Source: Microbacterium immunditiarum
Lineage (GTDB): Bacteria; Actinomycetota; Actinomycetes; Actinomycetales; Microbacteriaceae
Direction of reading: 5' to 3'
DNA length: 64,000 nt
NCBI RefSeq assembly: GCF_013409785.1
Contig: NZ_JACCBV010000001.1
Coordinates: forward strand, 1,798,001 to 1,862,000
Part shown: positions 25,691-33,445 of the stretch, piece after piece
Position numbering within the stretch: the stretch's first letter is position 1
How the letters are laid out: every line of letters begins with the position of its first letter
Notes under the pieces: generated by a model
Databases searched by the model: none
What the model was told of the DNA's origin: nothing
The model's input: the letters and a program-made list of their open reading frames with translations, nothing else
Position numbers and translations under genes: made by a program

Positions 25691-26836
25691 ATGAACAGGC
25701 GCGTTGCGATTGCCGGCGTGGGGTTGTCGGAGTCGGGGGCGGTGCCCCAGTTCTCCCCATACGAGCTGCTGGCCCGCGCCTCGAGGAACGCCCTCGCCGA
25801 GACCGGGCTCACGCCCGCGGACATCGACGGATTCGCGACGACGGAGATGGGCATCCTTCCTCCGATCGAGGTCGCCGAGTATCTGGGCCTGCGCCCGACC
25901 TGGGTGGACGGCACCGGTGTCGGCGGCAGCACGTGGGAGGTCATGGCGGCGCACGCGGTCGACGCGATCGCGGCCGGCCGCGCGGATGTGGTCCTCCTCG
26001 CGTACGGCTCGTCGTCACGATCCGACGTCAAGAAGGGATTGCGGTCGGCGAACAAGTCCTTCGGCGCGCGGGGCCCCGCCCAGTTCGAGGCTCCCTTCGG
26101 GGCGACGGTCGCGGCCCGCTACGCCATGGCGGCCAATCGCCACATGCACCAGTACGGCACGACCGTCGACCAGCTCGCGACGGTGGCCGTCGAGGCCCGG
26201 CGGTTCGCCCACCTGAACCCCGCCGCGGAGCGGCAGGAGCTCATCTCGCTCGAGGACGTGCACGCCGCGCGCATGATCTCGGATCCGTTCACGGCGCTCC
26301 ACTGCTGCCTCCGCTCGGACGGCGGGGCCGCGGTGATCCTCGTCGCGGAGGATCGACTCGCCGATCTGCCCACGAAGCCGGTCTTCGTGCTCGGCTCGTC
26401 GGAGGCGACCTCCCACTCGACGATGAGCGAGTGGGACGACTTCACCGTCACCCCCGCCGCGGTGACGGGGCCCAGGGCGTTCGCGCAAGCCGGCATCCGG
26501 CCCGATGAGATCGATGTCTGCCAGATCTACGACGCCTTCACCTACTCGGTGGTCGTGACGCTCGAGGATCTCGGCTTCTGCGCGAAGGGCGAGGGCGGCC
26601 GCTTCATCACGGACGTCGGCATCGGTCCCGGCGGCGGACTCCCCGTCAACACCGACGGCGGTGGGCTGGCCGCGTGCCATCCCGGCATGCGCGGACTCTT
26701 CCTGCTGGTCGAGGCCGTCCGCCAGCTCCGCGGCGAGGGCGGTCCGCGCCAGGTCGAGGATGCCGAGCTCGCGTGCGTGAGCGGGATGGGCGGGTGGTTC
26801 TCCTCGTCGGGGACGATGATCCTCGGTCGCGGCTGA
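25691..26836 (+). CDS. Ltp/SCPx-type thiolase-fold protein, probably a retro-aldolase
   Basis: A 381-aa thiolase-superfamily protein of the lipid-transfer (SCP-x N-terminal) branch. It begins RRVAIAGVGLSESG. The segment where true thiolases carry the nucleophilic Cys reads DGTGVGGSTWE, with no cysteine. The C-terminal ACHPGMRG and YDAFTYS blocks are kept. Loss of the cysteine is what is known from Ltp2-type retro-aldolases, which need a DUF35 partner; one is encoded at 12386. The likely step is aldol cleavage of a beta-hydroxyacyl-CoA that releases acetyl- or propionyl-CoA. It is the last gene of unit 2. Confidence 0.8.
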   Translation: MNRRVAIAGVGLSESGAVPQFSPYELLARASRNALAETGLTPADIDGFATTEMGILPPIEVAEYLGLRPTWVDGTGVGGSTWEVMAAHAVDAIAAGRADVVLLAYGSSSRSDVKKGLRSANKSFGARGPAQFEAPFGATVAARYAMAANRHMHQYGTTVDQLATVAVEARRFAHLNPAAERQELISLEDVHAARMISDPFTALHCCLRSDGGAAVILVAEDRLADLPTKPVFVLGSSEATSHSTMSEWDDFTVTPAAVTGPRAFAQAGIRPDEIDVCQIYDAFTYSVVVTLEDLGFCAKGEGGRFITDVGIGPGGGLPVNTDGGGLAACHPGMRGLFLLVEAVRQLRGEGGPRQVEDAELACVSGMGGWFSSSGTMILGRG

Positions 26837-26877
26837 CGACGCCGGACCCGCTGACAAACCTGTTCCAGCACAGCAGA

Positions 26878-26913
26878 GAGGGGCTCCACCGCACGGGTGC
26901 GGTGGAGCCCCTC
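26878..26913. terminator. Bidirectional hairpin terminator between convergent genes
   Basis: A 16-17 bp perfect stem (arms contain AGGGGCTCCACCGCAC and its complement) with a 2-nt formal loop, effectively 4 nt. It lies between the Ltp-like gene (+) and the acyl-CoA dehydrogenase gene (-) and can serve both. Confidence 0.85.
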
Positions 26914-26968
26914 GTGATGTCGGCCATCGGAGATGGCCGACCTCGACGGCGCGGTCGGACTGGGGGCC

Positions 26969-28105
26969 TTACGCGGCGTCGAAGAGCGACTCGGCGACCC
27001 GCTGCAGCTGGTGCCGACGGCCACTCGTCTGCAGCACGAGGGACTTCGCCCGCTGGGACCACAGATAGAGCTTGGACTCCTTCGCGTAGCCCATCCCGGC
27101 GTGGACCTGGTGCGCAGACAGGGTCGCGATCTCGGCGGCCTTGGCGGCGAGCACGACGGATGCGGCGACATCCCGCTCCGCGTCGAGGCCCTCGCTCAGC
27201 GTCCAGACCGCCCGGTTCGCGAGGTGTCCGGCGGCGCGCGTGGCGATCAGCATGTCTGCGACCCGGTGCTGGACCGCCTGGAAGGTTCCGATCGGCCGGC
27301 CGAACTGGTGGCGCGTCGTCACGTATTCCGCGGTGCGCTCGACGATCTGCTCGGCGATGCCCACCATCTCCTGCGCCCGCAGCGCGTCGAAGACGAGCAT
27401 GGCGCGCGCGGCTGCGGCGCGACTGTCGCGTCGCGGGTCCTCGCCGAGCAGTCCGCTCGCGGGGACCGGGACGTCGGCGAGCGTCAGCCGCCCGTGGTCC
27501 TCTTCGCCGATGACGGTGGTCGTCTCGATGCTCAGCCCGGGTGCCTCGGCGGGGACGACGAAGTACTTCACGGTCGGCGCGCCCTCGCCCGCGACGAGGG
27601 CGGCGACGACGAAGACGCCGGCCGTGGAGATGTTCTCGACGAGGGTCTTCGTTCCGCCGAGGACCCAGCCGTCCGCGCTCGCCGATGCCGTGGTGGTGAT
27701 CAGGTCGATGCGGCGGTCCACGCCCGGCTCGGCGATGGCCAGGGCGGCGGTCACCTCACCTGTGGTCAGCCGTCCGAGCCACTCCTCGCGCTGCGGGGTC
27801 GTGCCCAGCTGGTCGATGTGGAGCGCCGCGCCGATGGTCGAGCGGATCGCGGTGGGCACGACGGCGCGGCCGGCCTCACGGAAGACGATGCCGAGGTCGA
27901 CGAGCGTGCCGCCGCTCCCGCCGACCTCCTCGTCGAGCCCGATGCCCAGCAAGCCGGTGCCCGCGACCTCGCCCATGAACCGGTCGGCGCGCGGGACGAC
28001 CTCCCGCGGTGGCGACTCGGCGAGGATGTCCTGGTCGAAGGTGGCGAACACCTGCCGTGCGAGGTCGATCAGATCCCGCTCGTCCGACGAATATGAAAGG
28101 TCCAT
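26969..28105 (-). CDS. Acyl-CoA dehydrogenase family protein without the C-terminal catalytic Glu (likely small subunit)
   Basis: A 378-aa acyl-CoA dehydrogenase homologue. It starts MDLSYSSDERDLIDLARQVF after GGAGGAGAG, and contains LAIAEPGVDRR and HQFGRPIGTFQAVQHRVADM. The C-terminal region LYLWSQRAKSLVLQTSG lacks the GEGTNEI catalytic block. Steroid-degrading actinobacteria use alpha2-beta2 acyl-CoA dehydrogenases made from two adjacent genes, where only one subunit type carries the base. The gene beside it fits the other subunit. An earlier in-frame start at 28153 is rejected on ribosome-site grounds. Confidence 0.82.
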   Translation of the reverse strand: MDLSYSSDERDLIDLARQVFATFDQDILAESPPREVVPRADRFMGEVAGTGLLGIGLDEEVGGSGGTLVDLGIVFREAGRAVVPTAIRSTIGAALHIDQLGTTPQREEWLGRLTTGEVTAALAIAEPGVDRRIDLITTTASASADGWVLGGTKTLVENISTAGVFVVAALVAGEGAPTVKYFVVPAEAPGLSIETTTVIGEEDHGRLTLADVPVPASGLLGEDPRRDSRAAAARAMLVFDALRAQEMVGIAEQIVERTAEYVTTRHQFGRPIGTFQAVQHRVADMLIATRAAGHLANRAVWTLSEGLDAERDVAASVVLAAKAAEIATLSAHQVHAGMGYAKESKLYLWSQRAKSLVLQTSGRRHQLQRVAESLFDAA

Positions 28106-28121
28106 GTGCTCTCCTCCCCGA

Positions 28122-29291
28122 TCACCGGCGCGGTGGGCGGGGAAGCCCCGCACCCCGCTGCGCGATGAGATCCCGCATCACCTCGTTCGCGCCGCCGACG
28201 AACTGCCAGAGTGGGGCGCCGCGGTACTCGTACTCGATCCATCCGTCCACCGGCGCCGTCGATCCCGACTCCTGACCGCGCAGTCCGAGCACATCCAGGC
28301 CGAAACGAGCGATCCGCGAGCGGAGCTCGGTGCTGACCACCTTCGACATCGTCGCGCTCACCGCCTCGAAGCTGCCGTTCGATCCATTCAGCGCCGCGTC
28401 GAAGTTCATGATCTCGAGGGCGGACAGCTCGGCCGCGAACTCGGCGACGGTCGTCCGCACGACGGGGTCCTCCGAGAGCAGGACGCCGTCGACACGCGTG
28501 CGCCGGAGTTCGGCGACGAGGTCGTCGAGGAGCCGTCGCACGCCTCCGGCCGACCCGAGGCCGCCGCGTTCGTTCTCGAGCGCCGCGGTGATGTAGGTCC
28601 AGCCCTTGTTGACCTCGCCCATCAGGTTCCGGCGCGGAACGCGCACATTGTCGAAGTGCGTGCTGTTCGTGCGGTGGTCGCCCCATGTCCAGATGGGGGC
28701 GACGCTGACTCCGGGGGCATCGATCGGGACGATGATGATGGAGATGCCGCGCGGCCCGCCCTCTCCCGTGCGCACCGCCAGCCACTCATGCGTCTGGTAG
28801 TGGGCGCCGCTGTTCCAGATCTTCTCGCCGTTGATCACCCACTCGTCGCCGTCGAGCACAGCGGAGGTCCGCAGCGACGCGAGGTCGGTTCCCGAGTTCG
28901 GCTCGGAGTACCCGAGGGCGAACCGGACGCTGCCCTCGCCGATGCCGGGAAGCCAGTCCTCGCGGTTGTCGTCGGTCCCGTGGGCGATGATGACGGGTGC
29001 CAGCGAGGTGATCGTCATATCCCAGCTCGGCGCGCGCCAGTACTCGAACTCGTCGAGGAGGATCATCCTCCGCACGGGATCGAGCTCGCTGCCGCCGTAC
29101 GCCTTCGGCCAGGTGAGCCGATGCCATCCGCGCTCCTTGACGCGCGACCAGAACTCCGCGACCGCGGGGGAGCGCCCCTGAGGGTGCTTCTCGGTCTTCT
29201 CCGCGACGACCTCGGCGGTCAGATGCTCGGCCAGGAAGGCCCGAACCTCCTCCCGCCATCGGCGCTCATCGGCCGTGAGTTCGAACTCCAT
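28122..29291 (-). CDS. Acyl-CoA dehydrogenase family protein (likely catalytic partner subunit)
   Basis: A 389-aa acyl-CoA dehydrogenase. It has FALGYSEPNSGTDLASL, GEKIWNSGAHYQTHEW and DHRTNSTHFDNVRVPR. The position of the usual C-terminal Glu reads QFVGGANEVMRDLIA. ENERGGLG at about residue 240 may supply the base, as in the isovaleryl-type and steroid ChsE-type enzymes. It ends 16 nt before the partner gene, so both are probably one operon read leftward from the AT-rich intergenic region at 29292-29404. The proposed role is dehydrogenation of the CoA ester formed by the ligase. Confidence 0.82.
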   Translation of the reverse strand: MEFELTADERRWREEVRAFLAEHLTAEVVAEKTEKHPQGRSPAVAEFWSRVKERGWHRLTWPKAYGGSELDPVRRMILLDEFEYWRAPSWDMTITSLAPVIIAHGTDDNREDWLPGIGEGSVRFALGYSEPNSGTDLASLRTSAVLDGDEWVINGEKIWNSGAHYQTHEWLAVRTGEGGPRGISIIIVPIDAPGVSVAPIWTWGDHRTNSTHFDNVRVPRRNLMGEVNKGWTYITAALENERGGLGSAGGVRRLLDDLVAELRRTRVDGVLLSEDPVVRTTVAEFAAELSALEIMNFDAALNGSNGSFEAVSATMSKVVSTELRSRIARFGLDVLGLRGQESGSTAPVDGWIEYEYRGAPLWQFVGGANEVMRDLIAQRGAGLPRPPRR

Positions 29292-29335
29292 CGTTTGTTC
29301 CGTTCGCTGCCCTGCGGTACTGTGGTCTTGATTCG

Positions 29336-29351
29336 ATACAATATATTATGT
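29336..29351. promoter_or_regulatory. Operator-like AT-rich palindrome between divergent genes
   Basis: ATACAATATATTATGT. Read on the minus strand it is ACATAATATATTGTAT, matching the site at 17078 in 13 of 16 positions. It lies between the dehydrogenase pair (-) and the E1-like gene (+), so one bound repressor could control both. No confident -35/-10 pair was identified here. Confidence 0.55.
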
Positions 29352-29404
29352 TTCCGAGCCTGTCCACTGCGCCCGGGCTCGTCCCTCAACGGAGAAGGAA
29401 GATC

Positions 29405-31762
29405 ATGGAAGCAGCCCTCGGATTCCGCGGTTCCGCCTCGAACGGTGATCCTCTCTGCCGCCCGGAGGTTCTCGCCCAGGTCGAGAAGCGCGTGCTGTGG
29501 CTCGCGACGGCGATGGTGCACCACGCCAACAAGGTTCGGGAGACCGCGTCGGGCGTGAAGGTGGGCGGGCACCAGGCGTCGAGCGCTTCGATGGCCACCA
29601 TCATGACCACACTTTGGCTCGAACAGCTCCAGAGCGGCGACCGCGTCTCGGTAAAGCCGCACGCGTCGCCGGTGCTGCACGCCATCAACTACCTTCTCGG
29701 CATCCTGGGGGAGGAGCACCTCACCACCCTCCGGGAGTTCGGCGGTCTGCAGAGCTACCCGAGCAGGCGCAAGGATCCCGACCCTGCCGACTATTCCACC
29801 GGATCCGTCGGCATCGGAGCCACGGCCCCGCTGTGGGGGGCCATCGCTCGCCGAGTCACGGAGGGCGTCACGGGGACCCCGTCGCGCGGCCGTCAGTATT
29901 CCCTCGTCGGGGACGCCGAACTCGATGAGGGTGCGATCTGGGAGGCCGTCCTCGATCCGTCGGTGCAGAGTCTTGGCGAGATCGTGTGGATCGTCGACCT
30001 GAACCGCCAGTCGCTCGACCGTGTCGTGCCGCACATCGCGGCCGGACGCATCCACGGCCTCTTCGAGGCGGCCGGCTGGCAGGTGATCACCGTCCGGTTC
30101 GGGCGCCTCCTGGAATCGCTCATGGCCCGGCCCGGGGGCGAGGCGCTCCGGCGCCGCATCATCGACATGCCGAATCCGGAGTACCAGCGACTCCTTCGCT
30201 GCGAGGTCGACGAGCTGCGCCGGCGCCTGCCTGGTGAGGGTGCCGACGGCGAGGCGATCCGCGCGCTCATCGCCGAGGTGGACGACGCGACACTGCACGC
30301 GGCGATCCGCAACCTGGGCGGACACGACATCGACGCGCTCCGCGAGGCGTACGCGCAGATCGACGACTCGCGACCCACGGCGATCATCGCCTACACGATC
30401 AAGGGCTACGGCCTGCCGACGGAGGGACACCCGCAGAACCACTCCTCGCTGCTGACCGAGGAGCAGTTCCAGCAGCTCGCGGACTCGCTCGCGGAGGACC
30501 CCTCAGTCCCGTGGCGCCGATTCGACGAGGGCACCGAGGCGAACGAGCTGTGCGTGCGGGCGGCCGCGCGGCTGCGGCGCGACCCGGTCCCGCCGGTGTC
30601 GCCGCCGCCGGTGCCGCTCGACCTGGGCCGCACCCCGACCGGAACGGGGACCACGCAGGCCGCGATCGGACGCGCGCTGCTTGACCTGACCCGCGTCGCG
30701 CCCGAGGTCGCGCGACTGGTCGTGACGGTCAGCCCCGACGTCAGCTCCAGCACGAACCTCGCGGGATGGATCAACAAGGTCGGCGTGTGGAGCATCGAGG
30801 AACGCCGCAACTGGTTCGACGATGACGGCGAGACCCTCCTCCACTGGCGCGAGCGTCCGACGGGGCAGCACATCGAGCTCGGCATCGCGGAGGTCAACCT
30901 CGTCGGTCTGCTCGGGGAGCTCGGGACGACGTGGAGCCGGTGGGGGCAGACGCTCTTCCCGATCGGCACGATCTACGACCCGTTCGTCGAGCGCGCTCTC
31001 GAGCCCTGGTCGTTCGGGATGTACGCGGGCGGGCAGTCGATCCTCGTCGGAACGCCGTCCGGCGTGACGCTGGCACCGGAGGGCGGCGCGCATCAGTCGA
31101 TCAAGACGCCGTCGATCGGTCTCGAGCAGCCGGAGTGCGTCAGCTACGAGCCCGCGTTCGTGGTCGATGCCGAGTGGGCGCTGCTGGCCAGCATGAACCA
31201 GCTGGGCCGCCCGGGCGGGAAGTCGGCGTACCTGCGCCTGTCCACCCGCCCCATCGACCAGAAGCTGGCATCCATCCCGGATGACGCGGCCGCCCGCGAG
31301 CGCCGTCGCCGCCAGGTCGTCGCCGGCGCGTACGTCCTTCGTCCGGAGCCGGCCCCGGACGTGCAGATCGTCGCGATGGGCGCGCTCGTTCCCGAGGCTC
31401 TCCAGGCGGCGGCCCGCCTGTCGCTTCAGGGCGTGCGCGCCGAGGTCGTGTGCGCGACCAGCCCCGGTCTGCTCTACGAGGCGCTGCAGGCGCGGCGCGG
31501 GAGCGGCGACGGCTCGTCGTGGATCCTCGATCAGGTGTTCCCCGCGTCGAAGGCCGTGCCGCAGGTCACGATCCTCGACGGGCATCCGCACACGCTCGCG
31601 TTCATCGCGACGATCAACAGCGTCGCGTCGCGCAACCTCGGCGTCTCGCAGTTCGGGCAGTCCGGTGACGTCGACGACGTCTACCGGGCGCACGGGATCG
31701 ATGTCGACAGCATCATCCGGTCCGCGCTGGACCTGACGGAGGCGGATGCCGGTTCGCGCTGA
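29405..31762 (+). CDS. AceE-like thiamine-diphosphate-dependent 2-oxo acid dehydrogenase E1 component
   Basis: A 785-aa protein of the homodimeric pyruvate dehydrogenase E1 family. The thiamine diphosphate motif is YSLVGDAELDEG ... WIVDLNRQSLDRV. It also shows GGHQASSASMATIMTTLW at the N-terminus and EVNLVGLLGELG in the pyrimidine domain. It is about 100 residues shorter than typical AceE, and no E2 or E3 gene is nearby. The ATG at 29405 follows GGAGAAGGAAG; an upstream ATG at 29348 lies within the operator and is rejected. It may decarboxylate pyruvate or a homologous 2-oxo acid produced by the aldolase, sharing E2/E3 encoded elsewhere. Confidence 0.8.
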   Translation: MEAALGFRGSASNGDPLCRPEVLAQVEKRVLWLATAMVHHANKVRETASGVKVGGHQASSASMATIMTTLWLEQLQSGDRVSVKPHASPVLHAINYLLGILGEEHLTTLREFGGLQSYPSRRKDPDPADYSTGSVGIGATAPLWGAIARRVTEGVTGTPSRGRQYSLVGDAELDEGAIWEAVLDPSVQSLGEIVWIVDLNRQSLDRVVPHIAAGRIHGLFEAAGWQVITVRFGRLLESLMARPGGEALRRRIIDMPNPEYQRLLRCEVDELRRRLPGEGADGEAIRALIAEVDDATLHAAIRNLGGHDIDALREAYAQIDDSRPTAIIAYTIKGYGLPTEGHPQNHSSLLTEEQFQQLADSLAEDPSVPWRRFDEGTEANELCVRAAARLRRDPVPPVSPPPVPLDLGRTPTGTGTTQAAIGRALLDLTRVAPEVARLVVTVSPDVSSSTNLAGWINKVGVWSIEERRNWFDDDGETLLHWRERPTGQHIELGIAEVNLVGLLGELGTTWSRWGQTLFPIGTIYDPFVERALEPWSFGMYAGGQSILVGTPSGVTLAPEGGAHQSIKTPSIGLEQPECVSYEPAFVVDAEWALLASMNQLGRPGGKSAYLRLSTRPIDQKLASIPDDAAARERRRRQVVAGAYVLRPEPAPDVQIVAMGALVPEALQAAARLSLQGVRAEVVCATSPGLLYEALQARRGSGDGSSWILDQVFPASKAVPQVTILDGHPHTLAFIATINSVASRNLGVSQFGQSGDVDDVYRAHGIDVDSIIRSALDLTEADAGSR

Positions 31763-31811
31763 CCTCGAACCGGCTAACCACCGGTGACGGAGGTCGCGAA
31801 CGCGGCATCCG

Positions 31812-32411
31812 TCACGAGCCTGGGTGTTCGGCCGTGACGATGGTGCGAGAGGGAGTCACCGCACCCGTCACGCGCTGATCGTGCAGGTCGCTCGGCAGCT
31901 CGTCGACGAACTCGGAGTCGAAGATCACCGCGTACACGGGAGGGCAGCGCTCCATCGACCCGATCGTCTTGTCGAAGAACCCGCGGCCCCAGCCGAGGCG
32001 CATGCCCGTCCTGTCGACGGCCGCCGCCGGGATGATCATGAGGTCGACGTCGTTGACCGCGATCGGCCCGAGCAGCTCGCCGACCGGCTCGGGCTGGCCG
32101 AAGAGGCCCTCCGCGATGTCGAACTCGGGCTCGGCGACGGTCCAGTCCAACAGACCGTCCTTGCGGGTGATGGGAAGCAGGACACGGATGCCACGCGCGA
32201 CCGCGCCACCCACGAACTCACGCGTGCCCGGCTCGATGCTCGTCGACAGGAAGCACGATATGGATCGGGCGCCGTGGCGCTCGACCAGGGCGTCGAGCTG
32301 CTCGCGGATGCCGGCCGCGGCCTCCCGCCGCCCCTGCTCGGAGCGCATGCTGCGCCGTTCGCGCAGCTCCGCCCGCAGGGCGCGCTTGGCATCGGCGATC
32401 GCGTCGGACAT
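31812..32411 (-). CDS. 5-formyltetrahydrofolate cyclo-ligase
   Basis: A 199-aa ATP-dependent enzyme that converts 5-formyl-THF to 5,10-methenyl-THF. It begins with a basic helix (KRALRAELRERRSM), contains CFLSTSIEPGT and LLPITRKDGLLDW, and has the nucleotide-binding loop GMRLGWGRGFFDKT. The length is typical. The ATG is 6 nt from a TAGAAT box on the same strand, indicating a leaderless message. It diverges from galU. Confidence 0.9.
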   Translation of the reverse strand: MSDAIADAKRALRAELRERRSMRSEQGRREAAAGIREQLDALVERHGARSISCFLSTSIEPGTREFVGGAVARGIRVLLPITRKDGLLDWTVAEPEFDIAEGLFGQPEPVGELLGPIAVNDVDLMIIPAAAVDRTGMRLGWGRGFFDKTIGSMERCPPVYAVIFDSEFVDELPSDLHDQRVTGAVTPSRTIVTAEHPGS

Positions 32412-32417
32412 GCGTCG

Positions 32418-32423
32418 ATTCTA
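32418..32423 (-). promoter_or_regulatory. -10 box of the cyclo-ligase gene, leaderless start
   Basis: TAGAAT on the minus strand, 6 nt before the ATG at 32411. Confidence 0.6.
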
Positions 32424-32503
32424 GGCGGGCGCGGTTGGCCGACCGGCGCATATCACACCCGCGCGTCCCGCGCTCCGCGCCGCGGAGCGCGGCATCCGCC
32501 CTC

Positions 32504-32509
32504 TAGACT
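32504..32509 (+). promoter_or_regulatory. -10 box of galU, leaderless start
   Basis: TAGACT, 6 nt before the ATG at 32516. Confidence 0.6.
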
Positions 32510-32515
32510 CAGGGG

Positions 32516-33403
32516 ATGCCGCACTTGCCGTTCAAGGCCGTCATCCCTGCCGCAGGACTCGGAACCCGCTTCCTCCCCGCGACGAAGGCGATGCCGAAAG
32601 AGATGCTCCCTGTCGTCGACAAGCCCGCGATCCAGTACGTGGTCGAGGAGGCGGCGCAGGCCGGCATCGACGACATCCTCGTCATCATCGGACGCAACAA
32701 GAACGCGATCTCGAACCACTTCGACTCGGTGCCCGAGCTCGAAGACAAGCTGAAGGACAAGGGCGACACCGAGCGCCTGCGCCGCGTGCTGGAGTCGAGC
32801 GACCTCGCCGATATCCACTTCGTGCGCCAGGGCGAGCCCAAGGGCCTCGGGCACGCGGTGCTGCGTGCGCAGGCGCACGTGGGCGAGCACTCGTTCGCGG
32901 TGCTCCTGGGCGACGACCTCATCGACGAGCGCGATGTGCTGCTCGAGACGATGCTCGCCGAGCACGAGCGCACGGGCGCCGCGATCATCGCGCTCATGGA
33001 GGTCGACCCCGACCATGTCGAGGCGTACGGCGTCGCATCCGTCGAGCAGACCGACACGGACGGCATCGTCAAGGTGACCGGCCTCGTCGAGAAGCCGAAG
33101 AAGGAAGAGGCGCCGTCGAACCTCGTGATCATCGGGCGGTACGTGCTCGCGCCGAGCGTGTTCGAGATCCTCGAGCGCACCGAGCCGGGCAAGGGCGGCG
33201 AGATCCAGCTCACCGACGCACTCCAGGAGCTCGCCGCGGATCCCGATGGGCCGGGCGTCTACGGCGTGATTTTCCGGGGGCGCAGATACGACACCGGCGA
33301 TAGGGTGGATTACATCAAGGCGATCGTCCAGCTCGCCGCTGATCGCGATGACCTCGGCCCGGCGCTGCGCCCGTGGTTCAAGGAATTCGCGGCACGGCTG
33401 TAG
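32516..33403 (+). CDS. galU: UTP--glucose-1-phosphate uridylyltransferase GalU
   Basis: A 295-aa nucleotidyltransferase that makes UDP-glucose for cell-envelope and storage polysaccharides. It has the signature PAAGLGTRFLPATKAMPKEM, then VDKPAIQYVVEEA, RQGEPKGLGHAVL, VLLGDDLIDE and FRGRRYDTGDRVDYIKA. The length is normal. It is followed 42 nt later by a GNAT acetyltransferase gene, an arrangement common in this family of bacteria as far as I recall. Confidence 0.95.
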   Translation: MPHLPFKAVIPAAGLGTRFLPATKAMPKEMLPVVDKPAIQYVVEEAAQAGIDDILVIIGRNKNAISNHFDSVPELEDKLKDKGDTERLRRVLESSDLADIHFVRQGEPKGLGHAVLRAQAHVGEHSFAVLLGDDLIDERDVLLETMLAEHERTGAAIIALMEVDPDHVEAYGVASVEQTDTDGIVKVTGLVEKPKKEEAPSNLVIIGRYVLAPSVFEILERTEPGKGGEIQLTDALQELAADPDGPGVYGVIFRGRRYDTGDRVDYIKAIVQLAADRDDLGPALRPWFKEFAARL

Positions 33404-33445
33404 CGCGGGGGACCGCCGGATGGGCCTGCGTCCGAGGGAGGTCTC

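Noticed and set aside
6853..31762. Catabolic island as a recent mobile element
   Set aside because: No integrase, transposase, flanking repeat or tRNA junction is seen at its ends, and its coding composition looks like that of the neighbours. Only the operators are AT-rich.
31769..31785. Possible terminator ACCGG...CCGGT after the E1-like gene
   Set aside because: Only 5 bp of stem with a 7-nt loop, too weak to call.
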